A DNA stretch of 64,000 bases from Dyadobacter frigoris (GCF_005280585.1 NZ_SZVO01000005.1:1-64000); one strand, 5' to 3'. Shown: positions 9,533 through 19,180, counted from the first letter of the stretch. Numbers and translations are program-made. The notes: generated by a model not told the origin, from the letters alone.

Positions 9533-10123
9533 TTACAAAGAAGAACCTACAAGCTTTACGATACTTCCCAAAGAATTACTTGAAGCCGTTGCTGCCAGTT
9601 TTCCTGCCAATCCTTTTTTATCCAAACCGCCAACAGCTTTTGTTGCTTCACCCAACACGCCGCTTAATTGGTTTTGTGTTCCCGAACCCAATATTGAAGA
9701 TCCCGCTTTAACCAGACCAAGACTGCTGGTAAGGCTTGATGCATTTCCCAGTAAACCAGATTCTCCCTTTCCTAACAAACTGCTGATTCTGTTTGCGCCA
9801 AGAAGCATTTTCACTGCGCTAACTGCCTTTCCCAATACACCACTTTGTAATTTCCCACCCGAAGCGAGCGGAATCAGCGATTTAAGATCTCCTACTTTGC
9901 TCAAAAGTTTGTCTTTTAAATCTCCACTTGAACTTTTCGCCTCAGTTTCCAGTGCCGTTGTCCCGGCTGTTAACGCTTCTGCTGTTCCGGCTGTATCTCC
10001 TTTTGCGGAAAGTGTAACGGCTTTATCAAGCTGTGCTTCAGCTGATAATGTTTGCGCTAATGATGTCGTAACTGCTGACGTTACGAAAAATAAAGTAACT
10101 AAGGATAAAATGTAATTCTTCAT
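9533..10123 (-). CDS. Hypothetical secreted Gly/Leu/Ser-rich protein
   Basis: 196 residues. The first 23 are a signal peptide (ending TTSLAQ). The mature protein is low in complexity, rich in Gly, Leu, Ser, Ala and Lys, with repeated short GLLGK/GVLGKA-type units and no aromatic clusters or catalytic motif. It is probably periplasmic or surface exposed. No family recognised. It is divergent from the membrane protein at 10166, with only 42 bp between. Confidence 0.7.
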   Translation of the reverse strand: MKNYILSLVTLFFVTSAVTTSLAQTLSAEAQLDKAVTLSAKGDTAGTAEALTAGTTALETEAKSSSGDLKDKLLSKVGDLKSLIPLASGGKLQSGVLGKAVSAVKMLLGANRISSLLGKGESGLLGNASSLTSSLGLVKAGSSILGSGTQNQLSGVLGEATKAVGGLDKKGLAGKLAATASSNSLGSIVKLVGSSL

Positions 10124-10165
10124 AACTTGTGTTTATTTACGTGATGAACTTGTGACGGAATACTA

Positions 10166-10597
10166 TTGAAAAAGACACCTGATATTAAAAATAAATTTGA
10201 TTCAATTTTGGGTGTCAATCCAAGAAACAGGGTCCTTTATTTTCTTCTGACAATGCTAGTGATTTCTTTTGGACTTTTTTCAAGAAAAATAGCATACCAA
10301 CTACCTGAGCAAGTAAATTTATATCTGGGCGATTCACTTTGGGCGTTGATGATTTTCCTGATAACTGGTTTTATTTTCAATAAAACCCCAACGTTTCAGA
10401 TATTGGCCATCGCTATTTTTTTCTGTTATATGGTTGAATTAAGCCAGTTATACCACGCAGACTGGATTGACAATATCAGAAATACAACACTTGGCGGGCT
10501 AATTCTTGGTTATGTTTTTTTGTGGAGCGATATTCTGGCTTATTCTATCGGAGTAGGATTTGGGGCGATATTTGAAAAATTGATTTCGAAACGTTAA
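10166..10597 (+). CDS. DUF2809-like small membrane protein
   Basis: 143 residues with about four hydrophobic helices (around residues 24-42, 55-72, 78-95 and 110-138). The LPEQVNLYLGDSLWALMIF and QLYHADWIDNIRNTTLGGL segments match the DUF2809/VanZ-like family of small membrane proteins of unknown function. The start is a TTG at 10166, chosen because no in-frame ATG precedes the first conserved helix. It is encoded divergently from the secreted protein at 9533-10123. Confidence 0.72.
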   Translation: MKKTPDIKNKFDSILGVNPRNRVLYFLLTMLVISFGLFSRKIAYQLPEQVNLYLGDSLWALMIFLITGFIFNKTPTFQILAIAIFFCYMVELSQLYHADWIDNIRNTTLGGLILGYVFLWSDILAYSIGVGFGAIFEKLISKR

Positions 10598-10686
10598 TCA
10601 ATCCACGAAATAAATTCCGTGGCTATTACATCGGTCGTGCGATCAATCCACGGAATAAATTCCGCGGCTACTATATTGGCCGTGCC
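10597..10686. repeat. Two direct copies of a 45-bp palindrome-containing repeat
   Basis: Two copies, starting at 10597 and 10642, share ATCAATCCACG-AATAAATTCCG and GTCGTGC/GGCCGTGC ends. Each contains a hairpin, CCACGGAATAAATTCCGCGG in copy two and a mismatched version in copy one. It fills the space between two convergent genes and may help terminate both. Confidence 0.75.
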
Positions 10687-10725
10687 GATGGCACTAATTT
10701 AACAATACAAAAAGAGAATATTGGA

Positions 10726-11739
10726 CTACAATAACCGCTTCCTCATTTCTTCCAGATGAGCGTCTGTAAAATCCAGATGTGTAACAAAACGAACCAGATT
10801 TTTACCAAAAGTCACAGCCTGAATCCCCGATTTTGCAAGTTCCCGCACATAATCAGGAGCTGAAATATTTGCTGATAAACGAATAATGACAATATTGGTA
10901 TCTACCGGATAAATTTCTTCAACCTCAGATTTATGAACAAAAATATCACGGATAGATCTTGCACGGATATGGTCTTCATTCAAACGATCCACATGATTAT
11001 CAAGCGCGTAAATTCCGGCGGCGGCCAAAAATCCAGCTTGACGCCATCCGCCACCCATCACCTTGCGAAAACGTTTTGCTTTTGTAATGACCTCTTTTGT
11101 TCCCAGCAAAAGTGATCCTACGGGACAACCAAGGCCTTTGGAGAGACAAATACTGATACTGTCAAAAACCTGTCCGTATTGTTTCGGGGTTTCTCCCGTT
11201 TCAATCAAAGCATTAAAAAGTCTGGCACCATCCAGATGAAAGGCCAGTCCATGTTTGTCACAAACCTTACGAATATCTGTGATTTCTTTAAAATCATAGT
11301 AACTTCCTCCACCTTTATTCATCGTATTTTCCAAAGAAACCATCCGGCTCACAGTCGCATGAATATCTCCCTCGGGGCTTATTGCGTCAACAACCTGCGA
11401 TGCATTTATTCTGCCTCTCTCGCCATCAAGTAACTTTACCGAAGAAAAAGAATTGAGCATAATTCCGCCACCTTCGTACAGATAAATATGGGAAAGTTTG
11501 TCACAGATAACATCACTTCCGGGCTGCGTATAGGCACGAATGGCCAACTGATTTGTCATCGTTCCCGACGCACAAAACAAGGCGGCTTCCATTCCAAACA
11601 AGCCCGCAGCTTTATCCTGCAATGCGTTAACAGTGGGATCGTCCCCCATGACATCATCCCCAACCGAAGCTGACCACATGGCTTCCTGCATTTCTTTGGT
11701 TGGACGGGTAACGGTATCGCTGCGTAGATCTATTATCAT
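10726..11739 (-). CDS. ltaE: Low-specificity L-threonine aldolase
   Basis: 337 residues, normal for the family. This PLP enzyme splits L-threonine or L-allo-threonine into glycine and acetaldehyde. The N-terminus [16 protein letters not shown] is the family signature. [10 protein letters not shown] (His168, Asp170, Arg173) and [12 protein letters not shown] carry the PLP-contacting residues, with Lys201 as the Schiff-base lysine. Cytoplasmic. It is transcribed alone on the minus strand, with a palindromic repeat after its stop. Confidence 0.93.
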   Translation of the reverse strand: MIIDLRSDTVTRPTKEMQEAMWSASVGDDVMGDDPTVNALQDKAAGLFGMEAALFCASGTMTNQLAIRAYTQPGSDVICDKLSHIYLYEGGGIMLNSFSSVKLLDGERGRINASQVVDAISPEGDIHATVSRMVSLENTMNKGGGSYYDFKEITDIRKVCDKHGLAFHLDGARLFNALIETGETPKQYGQVFDSISICLSKGLGCPVGSLLLGTKEVITKAKRFRKVMGGGWRQAGFLAAAGIYALDNHVDRLNEDHIRARSIRDIFVHKSEVEEIYPVDTNIVIIRLSANISAPDYVRELAKSGIQAVTFGKNLVRFVTHLDFTDAHLEEMRKRLL

Positions 11740-11939
11740 TTTTAATGTTCTGGAAAACTAAATGTCAATCAAATTTCAATCCGGTAAACCAAATTTGGTT
11801 TCAATGAATTTGCTGAATATATGAAATCAATTCCGTAAATAATTTCGGTTTTGCAGAGAATTATATCCCATTTTTCCAACAATAATATAATCCTTTGATA
11901 GAAATATTAATTCTAAAATTAAGCCTATTAACAAGTGTA

Positions 11940-12752
11940 TTAAACGGACTTCATTGACTCACCGGCTATTTCCAAAGTTTCACAAAATTCCTGACAAGTG
12001 ACAAATTCAGCATCTTGCTTTTTAAGATTTTGAATCAGTTTATCAAGTTTGTCAACCAATTCTATTCCGTCAGGACTTTTTACATAACCAGGCATTTTAA
12101 AATCCCCGATCTCCGCAAATTCCCAGGGATGAAAATATAACATCAGATTTTTCCTTTTTCGTAAAGTTCGTCTGCACAAAGCTGCGTACAAACCAATAGG
12201 CAAATTTTTAAATGCAAGCCAGAATAGTGGAAAACGCAAGGTTGGTGTTGTAGAACAAGGCAGTTCAAGCAATCCGTTTTCGCGGTAAGGAAGCGGACTT
12301 TTATGCAATAAATTATATCGACCAGGAAGATAGGTCGGGTTAATCGACGAGTCATAAACAAAACCCCAGCCCGATAAAACTTTGTGATCAAAAGATTTCA
12401 AACGAGGCATTCTGAATCCCGTAACTTTGCTGCCCGTAATATTTTCAAGAATATTTTTCGATTCCAGAATATCCGTTTCCTTAAACTTATGGAAAGATGA
12501 GTGATATAAGGCGTGTGAAGCAATCTCATGTTTTAACGAAATCGCTTTAATTAATTCAGGATTTAGCTGAGCGTAATTTCCGGTTGTAAAAAAAGTAGCC
12601 CGGATATTATGGTTATCCAAAAGCGCAATCAGCCGTTCCGTACCCGTTTTTGTAACAGTCATCTGATCCGAATGTGATACTTTTTGACCGTATTCCTCTG
12701 CAATGTCAAACTCTTCCAGATCAAAAGTCAGCATAACAAAATTCTTGATCAT
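11940..12752 (-). CDS. Polysaccharide deacetylase family protein (NodB domain)
   Basis: 270 residues. Motif 1 of the NodB domain is FDLEEFD (residues 10-16), motif 2 is HEIASHALYHSSF (metal-binding histidines), and the arginine motif is GFRMPR. The C-terminal part (LMLYFHPWEFAE) matches the DUF3473-type extension often found with exopolysaccharide deacetylases. The enzyme would remove acetyl groups from N-acetylated sugars. No signal peptide is seen. Surrounding genes are unrelated, so the polymer is not indicated. Confidence 0.88.
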   Translation of the reverse strand: MIKNFVMLTFDLEEFDIAEEYGQKVSHSDQMTVTKTGTERLIALLDNHNIRATFFTTGNYAQLNPELIKAISLKHEIASHALYHSSFHKFKETDILESKNILENITGSKVTGFRMPRLKSFDHKVLSGWGFVYDSSINPTYLPGRYNLLHKSPLPYRENGLLELPCSTTPTLRFPLFWLAFKNLPIGLYAALCRRTLRKRKNLMLYFHPWEFAEIGDFKMPGYVKSPDGIELVDKLDKLIQNLKKQDAEFVTCQEFCETLEIAGESMKSV

Positions 12753-13067
12753 GACTTTCCAACGGTTACAATACTCAACAAATTAAAAAACATTGTCAAC
12801 AAAATTTTCATACTGAATTTACTAAAAATAAAACCTGGCTTACCCGACGTTCATGATCATTTTGCACAACCATTTACCATATGGACAAAAGTATTTGTTT
12901 TTGTTTGTAAAACATCCGGCGCAACATTTCTTCTTTATAATTATTAACAGAGATCAACATAGGCTTAAAGGAATTCATTAGGGTAGTAATGTGAGAAAAC
13001 TAACTTTTGAAATAGAATCGACAAAGGATAAAATAAATAATTTCGACACCTCTGATTTAAACCTTCA
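12753..13067. other. Intergenic region between divergent genes
   Basis: About 315 bp separating the deacetylase (minus) and the esterase (plus). It is AT-rich. A plus-strand frame across the boundary has no coding character. Promoters for both genes are expected here, but I could not pick out a convincing -33/-7 pair. Confidence 0.5.
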
Positions 13068-13940
13068 ATGAAAAAACTACTTCCGTTTCTCATTCTATTT
13101 ATATCCTTTACATCCTTCGCACAACAGGGCATTATTAAGGAAAGCCTGAAAGTGAAAAGTAAACTGATGGGCAAGGATATAAAATACAGTATTTATTTGC
13201 CTGCGGATTACGACAAAACAAACCGGAGCTATCCTGTATTGTATCTTCTGCACGGATATTCAGATGATGAAACCGGATGGACACAATTCGGCCTGGCTCA
13301 GGAAATTGCTGATAAAACTATTAACAGCGGTGATGCGCCGGCTATGATCATCGTGATGCCCGACGCTGAGGTAACATGGTATATGAATACTTTCGACGGA
13401 AAAGGAAGATATGAAGATTTTTTCACGGAAGAATTTATTCCATTCATCGATGCCAATTACCACACCCGCGCAAAAAAAGAATTCAGGGCAATAGCCGGAC
13501 TTTCCATGGGAGGTTTCGGAACGTTGCTCCTGGCAACCAAACATCCTGAATTGTTTACATCAGCTTCTGCCCTTAGCTCGGCCGTAAGAACGGATGAAGA
13601 CATGATGGCTATGCCGGATGAACGGTGGGAAAGTCGCTATGCAACTATTTACGGACCAAATTTGAAAGGCACGGCAAGGTTAACTGATTTTTATTACAAG
13701 AATTCAATTCTAAAAATCATTGAAACAGCAAGTCCTGAAAAATTAAAAACCGTACGCTATTATATTGACTGCGGCGATGATGACGCGTTGGTAAAAGGCA
13801 ACATGATATTGCACGCAAGTATGATGGAAAAAGGGATTCCTCATGAATTTCGTGTGCGCGATGGTGCTCACACATGGACCTATTGGAGGACAGCGCTGCC
13901 AGAGGTTTTGAGATTCACGGGGCAAAGTTTTCATCGATAG
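13068..13940 (+). CDS. Secreted alpha/beta-hydrolase esterase (esterase D-like)
   Basis: 290 residues. A signal peptide ends at SFAQ (residue 19). The core is a tributyrin/feruloyl-esterase-like fold: SYPVLYLLHGYSDDETGW, the nucleophile elbow GLSMGGFG with Ser146, the acid in the YYIDCGDDDAL strand and His in GAHTWTYW near the C-terminus. Family members include carbohydrate esterases such as XynZ-type feruloyl esterases and S-formylglutathione hydrolase relatives. The signal peptide argues for an exported esterase rather than formaldehyde detoxification. Confidence 0.88.
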   Translation: MKKLLPFLILFISFTSFAQQGIIKESLKVKSKLMGKDIKYSIYLPADYDKTNRSYPVLYLLHGYSDDETGWTQFGLAQEIADKTINSGDAPAMIIVMPDAEVTWYMNTFDGKGRYEDFFTEEFIPFIDANYHTRAKKEFRAIAGLSMGGFGTLLLATKHPELFTSASALSSAVRTDEDMMAMPDERWESRYATIYGPNLKGTARLTDFYYKNSILKIIETASPEKLKTVRYYIDCGDDDALVKGNMILHASMMEKGIPHEFRVRDGAHTWTYWRTALPEVLRFTGQSFHR

Positions 13941-14039
13941 GCATTAAATATATAGCCACAGAGCGGCGTAATAATTGTATAAGAAGCAAAAATATTGTAC
14001 TCTCCGCAAAGGTGCAGCGCACAATAAAGACCTGATTTT

Positions 14040-14780
14040 ATGAAAGACAATTTTTCAAGCCATTCCAGGCAATATTCCGTTTTTCGCCCAACATATCCGG
14101 ACGAAGCGATTGAATTTATTTTAAATCTGGTCAATAATAAAACCAATGTTTGGGATTGCGGAACGGGGAATGGACAACTGGCCGGTAAACTTTCTCCCTT
14201 CTTCCAACACGTCTATGCGACCGATATCAGTGAAAATCAAATTATGAATGCTGTAAGAAAAGACAATATTACGTATGAGGTTGTAAGTGCTGAAAATGTA
14301 ACTTTTAACGAAAACTTCTTCGATCTGATAACCGTAGCCCAAGCGATTCACTGGTTTGATTTTGACAACTTTTATGAAAAAGTTCGCCACACGTTAAAGC
14401 CTGATGGAATCATTGCAGTTATAGGATATAATCTGATGACGATCGATGGAGAGTGCGACAAGATTATTCACCGTTTGTATTCTGACATTTTAGGAGATAC
14501 GTACTGGGACAAGGAGCGGAAATATCTGGATGAGCAATACAAAACCATCCCTTTCCCATTTCAGGAAATTCAGGCTCCTTCATTTTCACAAAAAGTGAAA
14601 TGGAACCTGGACGAGCTGATCGGTTATTTGAACACCTGGTCGGCTGTTCAGCATTTTATCAAAAAAAACGGAACAAATCCAGTAGATGAGGTCAGAAAGG
14701 ATTTTGAAAAGATGTGGGGTAAAGAGAAACAAAAGGAGGTAACATTTCCAACACTTTTAAGAATCGGAAAATTGAAATAG
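14040..14780 (+). CDS. Class I SAM-dependent methyltransferase
   Basis: 246 residues. Motif I is WDCGTGNGQLAGKL (about 38-51), followed by YATDISENQI (acidic ribose-binding residue), an AENVTF segment and TVAQAIHWFDF, the pattern of methyltransferase type 11 proteins. The FSSHSRQYSVFRPTYPDEAI N-terminus is typical of the yeast Tmt1/Crg1-like trans-aconitate or small-molecule methyltransferase group. Cytoplasmic. Substrate unknown; neighbours do not help. Confidence 0.88.
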   Translation: MKDNFSSHSRQYSVFRPTYPDEAIEFILNLVNNKTNVWDCGTGNGQLAGKLSPFFQHVYATDISENQIMNAVRKDNITYEVVSAENVTFNENFFDLITVAQAIHWFDFDNFYEKVRHTLKPDGIIAVIGYNLMTIDGECDKIIHRLYSDILGDTYWDKERKYLDEQYKTIPFPFQEIQAPSFSQKVKWNLDELIGYLNTWSAVQHFIKKNGTNPVDEVRKDFEKMWGKEKQKEVTFPTLLRIGKLK

Positions 14781-14899
14781 GAGAAAAGCAATAGGAATCT
14801 TTCCAGATTACAATTTTGAAGCTATTTTTTATACTTTTCTTCGTTGGCATGATTTTAGAGGTTACTATACGTATCAGTGATAAACCTAAAATCGAAGTT

Positions 14900-15352
14900 A
14901 TGAAAACGATCCTTTCAATAGTATTTGGTGCCTTTATATTATCTTCCTGTAATAGCAGTTCAAATAAAGACGCCGAGTTATTAAGAGAAAAACAGAGAAC
15001 GGTTGATTCTATGCAAGCTGTCATTACCAAACAGGCTGTAATTGATTCTATGCGGAATGTTGCTTCCGAAAAAGAGGAGAAAAATAAAATAGAAGAAGAT
15101 AACAAGCAGGCTCTTGCCAATAGTAATGTAGTTCAACAAGCTCCGCAAGCCGCGCCAAGAAAGAAAAAATGGAATAATGCTGCAAAAGGCGCAGCTATTG
15201 GTGCAGGAACAGGTGCCATTGCAGGAGCCATCATCGGTAAAGGAGATCGCGCTAAAGGTGCGTTGGTTGGAAGTTTAGTTGGTGGTGGTGTCGGTGTGGG
15301 TACTGGACTTATTGCGGATGGTGTTAAAAAGAAGAAAAATAAAGGGAATTAA
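14900..15352 (+). CDS. Glycine-zipper lipoprotein
   Basis: 150 residues from the ATG at 14900. A longer frame from a TTG at 14816 exists, but only the ATG puts a lipoprotein signal (MKTILSIVFGAFILSSC, Cys17) at the N-terminus. After a charged helical stretch (about 25-80, repeated VDSMQAV/IDSMRNV, possible coiled coil) comes a glycine zipper, GAAIGAGTGAIAGAIIG and GALVGSLVGGGVGVGTG, and a lysine-rich tail. Such zippers insert in or pack against the outer membrane, as in Pcp/SlyB-type proteins. It is followed by a terminator. Confidence 0.78.
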   Translation: MKTILSIVFGAFILSSCNSSSNKDAELLREKQRTVDSMQAVITKQAVIDSMRNVASEKEEKNKIEEDNKQALANSNVVQQAPQAAPRKKKWNNAAKGAAIGAGTGAIAGAIIGKGDRAKGALVGSLVGGGVGVGTGLIADGVKKKKNKGN

Positions 15353-15390
15353 TAAAATTATCGACGCAATAAAAATATTTGTTATAAAAC

Positions 15391-15421
15391 GGCCTCTTGA
15401 CTAATCAGGAGGCCATTTTGT
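15391..15421 (+). terminator. Rho-independent terminator
   Basis: GGCCTCTTGA and TCAGGAGGCC form a 10-bp stem with one G-T pair and a CTAA loop, followed by ATTTTGT. It lies 39 bp past the glycine-zipper gene. Confidence 0.75.
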
Positions 15422-15479
15422 ATTAAAACCGACCAAACAAAAACCTGTGATAATACGAAAACCAATGATAACACGAAAA

Positions 15480-15525
15480 CCCGGGGCGGTGCCCCGGGCT
15501 AAGATATGACGCCCTTTCAGGGCTA
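15480..15525. repeat. GC-rich REP-like palindromes
   Basis: Two adjacent palindromes, CCCGGGGC-GGT-GCCCCGGG (15480-15498) and GCCCTTTCAGGGC (15511-15523), both followed by TAAG. They are preceded by two imperfect copies of a GATAA(T/C)ACGAAAACC-like unit. This pattern is common as dispersed intergenic repeats in Bacteroidota genomes. Confidence 0.75.
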
Positions 15526-15539
15526 AGTTTCTAAAGGAA

Positions 15540-16688
15540 TTAGCCGCGCATTTCCTCCATTAATTTTTGTAGGATACCTACGGTTTTTTCGGTTTGTTCT
15601 CTACTCGGGGTTGTATCCCAATTTCCTATTATTCCGTTGCCGCCAATGTAAATTCCGTCTTTTCGGGAAATGAAACTCGCACCCTGCGTATACAATTTAT
15701 AATTGGCGTCACTTTGTGGAATCAGACAGGAAAGTTGTCCGGATATTGGGGTTAATTCCTGGTCGTTAAAAACTGGTTTTGCTCCTAATCCCATGCAATT
15801 GACTACAACACGCTCTGGTAAGGCATCAATATCTTCCAGTTTTTTTATTTCCTGAATTTTGACTTTTCCGCCAAACATCAGAAAATCATTAAGATGGTGT
15901 CTAAGATACGATGGAATATTAAACATTAAATTTGATCTTCTGGAAACGAAATCAGCCTTGAACGGATGTTCTTTTGAAGTTAATCTCACACGTTCAGGCA
16001 GCAAGCCATGTATTTCAAATTCTTCTCCACCTGCGCCTGGCGCATAGACTGGTTCTTTGTTAAAAACGCTATATTCCTCAGCCCAGCACGCAATATCATC
16101 CATCCCTAAAAGAAACTGAAAACGCCGGAATGAAAAACGTGTTGCATCTTCCCAAATGGCTTTAAATTCTGGTTTTGCCACATTAACATCACAAACTCTG
16201 GAAGCGGGCGACCAGGTTCCGGTAGCCAGATTGCTTGTTATATTCGGAGGTACGTCTTTTGTGTAAATTGTTACTTCACAGCCACTTTCCTGTAACAAAC
16301 GCGCCGTCGCAATTCCTACCGCTCCACATCCCAGCAAAGCAATTTTTTTCTCGTTCGTCGCCAAAACCAATTTTCTCGCAATATTGCCGGTACCCCACGA
16401 AAGCGACCAACCGCTTCCTCCATGTCCGTAATTATGAACAATGGTTTTGTTTCCCAATTGTTCCGTTTCAATCCGCGGGCCTGATGCCCGGAAAGGCCGC
16501 AAACCCACGGTTTCCTTCACAATCCGGTCCATTGACAAACGCAGCTTTGGAATCTGATGGTAGCCTTTGCTAATGTGATAATGTTTATCAGGATATTGGA
16601 TTTGCGTTTTAGGTGTACAGGAAGCTGCAACAGCGCCAAGAGCAAAACTTGCCGGAACTGCTTTTTGAAAAAAATTTCTACGATTCAT
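15540..16688 (-). CDS. DAAO-like FAD-dependent oxidoreductase with permuted domain order
   Basis: 382 residues. The N-terminus NRRNFFQKAVPASFALGAV resembles a twin-arginine signal ending in a lipobox-like AASC. The conserved pieces of D-amino-acid oxidase are all present but in an unusual order. The motif HNYGHGGSGWSLSWG, normally close to the C-terminus, is at residues 85-99. The Rossmann FAD motif KKIALLGCGAVGIATA, normally at the N-terminus, is at 114-129. Then follow NLATGTWSP (153-161), VVNCMGLGA (295-303) and TPISGQL (313-319). The protein stops at the helix that usually leads into GLRP...NYGHGG. It probably oxidises an amino acid or amine at the cell envelope. It is a single gene between a REP element and GH92. 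Confidence 0.82.
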   Translation of the reverse strand: MNRRNFFQKAVPASFALGAVAASCTPKTQIQYPDKHYHISKGYHQIPKLRLSMDRIVKETVGLRPFRASGPRIETEQLGNKTIVHNYGHGGSGWSLSWGTGNIARKLVLATNEKKIALLGCGAVGIATARLLQESGCEVTIYTKDVPPNITSNLATGTWSPASRVCDVNVAKPEFKAIWEDATRFSFRRFQFLLGMDDIACWAEEYSVFNKEPVYAPGAGGEEFEIHGLLPERVRLTSKEHPFKADFVSRRSNLMFNIPSYLRHHLNDFLMFGGKVKIQEIKKLEDIDALPERVVVNCMGLGAKPVFNDQELTPISGQLSCLIPQSDANYKLYTQGASFISRKDGIYIGGNGIIGNWDTTPSREQTEKTVGILQKLMEEMRG

Positions 16689-16855
16689 TTGAAAGGGAGT
16701 AATGGACGTATTTTAACGAAAATTAGTCAAGACATTACTCGATTACAAATTTAATATGGCATCAATTAATTTATTCAAAATTATATTTTACAAATAAATT
16801 AATTGATGCAATTTTAAATACCTATAATACCATTTTACAACTACCCTTTCAAACT

Positions 16856-19180
16856 TTATTCTTTTGATAAAGAAGGCGGTACATCTGAAGCTGAATTTCC
16901 CCGGTTTTCATTTGGCTTGACACCCATTTCCAAAACCAGACTGCCACCTTTTGTTAAGTCGTCGTGCGACAAATAAGTTTTGGTATATGGCTTCCCGTTT
17001 AATTTGGCAGACTGAATATAAATTGCCTCTTCCGACACACCATTCGCTTTGATCTTAAACTTCTTACCATGAGACAATTCCAGGGAAGTCTCTTCAAAAA
17101 CTGGTGTTCCCAAAACGTAAAATGGCGTTCCGGGTGTAACGGGATACAATCCGGCCATACTGAATACCAGCCATGCGGACATTTGTCCGCCATCCTCGTT
17201 TCCACTTAGGCCGCCAGGTGTTGTATCATATTCTTCCCTGATAATAGTTTTAACCCTTTTTTGTGTTTTCCAGGACTGTCCGCCATAAGCATACAGGTAA
17301 GGAATCTGATGATTAGGTTCATTTCCGTGCCAATAATAGCCCTGATCAAATAAAGTATCCAGTTTATTGATAAACGACTTTTCACCGCCAACCGCTTTTT
17401 TTAATCCCTCAATATCCTGTGGAGCAAACCACGTATATTGAGCCGACGAACCTTCCGTTATAAAACTTGAACGTTTGGAAAAAGGATCGAAATCCTTGAT
17501 CCAGCTTCCATCCGCATATCTTCCCCGGGCATAACCAGTTACCGGATCAATCACATTCTGATAGTTCAGAGCTCGTTTTCGAAGTAAAGCTGCGTCGTCG
17601 GTATGACCCAATTCCTCTGCCAAAATAAAAAGACAGAAATCATCATAGGCATATTCCAGTGTCCTGGAAACCTGTTCACGTTTGTGAAAAGCCTGCCAGA
17701 CGCTATCTTCCAATGGAACGTAATTGTATTTTAAATAAGATGTCAGCGCTCGCCTCCCCTTTCCGGCTTCATAACTTTTTGGATCAGAATTGGTATCAAA
17801 AGCATTTTTCCTTAACAGTTTATAACCTGATTCAATATCAAAATTCCTTACATTTTTCACATAAGCATCAGCCATTACAGACATGACATGATCGCCAATC
17901 ATGGCAGCTGTATAACTATTCCAGCAAGGAAAAATAGGCATCCAACCTCCCTGTTCACCTTTTTTTACCAATGACTGCATCATGTCTCCCGATTTTTTCG
18001 GTTCCAAAAGCGCATGTAAGGGCATTGCAGCTCTGAAAGTGTCCCACATGCTGTAATCACAATAATAATCAAAACCATCTGCCTTTTGCAAAGGTGTTCC
18101 GCCCGCAAAAGATGGATATTGACCATCAACATCGGAATACAAACGCGGAGAAAGTTTTGTTCTGTAAAGTGCACTGTAAAAAAGTGTTTTATCCTTTTCA
18201 CTTCCTTTCACTTTCATTTTACCCAAAGCATCATTCCATTCATTTTCCGTTGATTTGCGGATGGTGTCAAAACTTTTGCCCAACTGTTCTTTTTTCAAAT
18301 TATTCCGGGCACCTTCCAAACTTGTAAAAGAAGTCCCGATCTGGACAATAACTGATTTTTGTTTTGTACCAAAACCGACATAAGCACCGAGCTTTTCACG
18401 TTTTCCTTTTCCCATTTTTGTCCGTCCCATTGGTACAATTGTATCCGCTTCCCAGACGCCATATTGTGTAAAAGGCGTATCAAATTTCAAAACAAAATAA
18501 CCACTGAATCCGGCAGACTGTCCCGAGCCCTGATAAATTCTGTGAACCGGATTGTAACCAACAACTTCTCCCCTTTCCGGGAAAACTTCAACAAAACCTT
18601 CTCCTTCATCGCTGTTTGGCTCAATTATAATGAAGTTTTCCTTTCCTTCTGCATAGGAAAAACGAAGCATTGCCGAGCGCGCCAGGGAAGTTACCTCAGC
18701 AGTGATATTATAATCATCAAGCTTAACACTATAATAAGCAGGTGTAGCGATCTCAGTCTCATGTCGAAATCCGGAAGCACGTTTTTCAGGATTTACAATA
18801 AGTTCTCCTGAAATTGGCATAACCGTAAGCGTTCCATAATCCTGAACGCAGGAACCATTCAGCCAGTGCGTTCCCCGGAATCCCTGAAAATTCGTATCCG
18901 CATAGTAATAAGGCGCAATACATTTTGTTTCGGTTGATTTTGTCTGCGGAGTCCATTGCGTCATTCCATAGGGCGTTCCCACAGCAGGCATTGTCTGTCC
19001 TTTTAATTCACTTCCCGCCTCGCTGTGTTTTGCTGCACTTTCAGTAGCCGCTGGTGCCGTACCAATACGTGTTTCGACATATTGAACAGGTAATTTTTGC
19101 GCATAGGAAATTTGAAAGATTAGTATTAATGCAAAACTGAAAATACCTGACAATTTGCGCAAACAAGAATTAAAAAACAT
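16856..19180 (-). CDS. Secreted GH92 alpha-mannosidase
   Basis: About 774 residues from the ATG at 19180. An upstream in-frame start at 19279 would bury the signal peptide (MFFNSCLRKLSGIFSFALIL ... SYAQ), so the internal start is preferred. Glycoside hydrolase family 92 motifs are visible: YVETRIGT, VGTPYGMTQWTPQT, FRGTHWLNGS, WDTFRAAMPL, and GNEDGGQMSAWLVFSMAGLY near residue 660, which carries the catalytic acid region. These calcium-dependent exo-enzymes remove alpha-linked mannose, mostly alpha-1,2, from glycans such as N-glycans or yeast mannan. No SusCD pair adjoins it. Confidence 0.9.
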   Translation of the reverse strand: MFFNSCLRKLSGIFSFALILIFQISYAQKLPVQYVETRIGTAPAATESAAKHSEAGSELKGQTMPAVGTPYGMTQWTPQTKSTETKCIAPYYYADTNFQGFRGTHWLNGSCVQDYGTLTVMPISGELIVNPEKRASGFRHETEIATPAYYSVKLDDYNITAEVTSLARSAMLRFSYAEGKENFIIIEPNSDEGEGFVEVFPERGEVVGYNPVHRIYQGSGQSAGFSGYFVLKFDTPFTQYGVWEADTIVPMGRTKMGKGKREKLGAYVGFGTKQKSVIVQIGTSFTSLEGARNNLKKEQLGKSFDTIRKSTENEWNDALGKMKVKGSEKDKTLFYSALYRTKLSPRLYSDVDGQYPSFAGGTPLQKADGFDYYCDYSMWDTFRAAMPLHALLEPKKSGDMMQSLVKKGEQGGWMPIFPCWNSYTAAMIGDHVMSVMADAYVKNVRNFDIESGYKLLRKNAFDTNSDPKSYEAGKGRRALTSYLKYNYVPLEDSVWQAFHKREQVSRTLEYAYDDFCLFILAEELGHTDDAALLRKRALNYQNVIDPVTGYARGRYADGSWIKDFDPFSKRSSFITEGSSAQYTWFAPQDIEGLKKAVGGEKSFINKLDTLFDQGYYWHGNEPNHQIPYLYAYGGQSWKTQKRVKTIIREEYDTTPGGLSGNEDGGQMSAWLVFSMAGLYPVTPGTPFYVLGTPVFEETSLELSHGKKFKIKANGVSEEAIYIQSAKLNGKPYTKTYLSHDDLTKGGSLVLEMGVKPNENRGNSASDVPPSLSKE

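Noticed and set aside
12684-12947. Plus-strand frame of 87 codons before the esterase
   Set aside because: It overlaps the start of the deacetylase on the other strand and shows no domain or signal resemblance.
14692-15120. Minus-strand 142-codon frame
   Set aside because: It is antisense to the methyltransferase end and the glycine-zipper lipoprotein, whose signal peptide and terminator mark the true coding strand.
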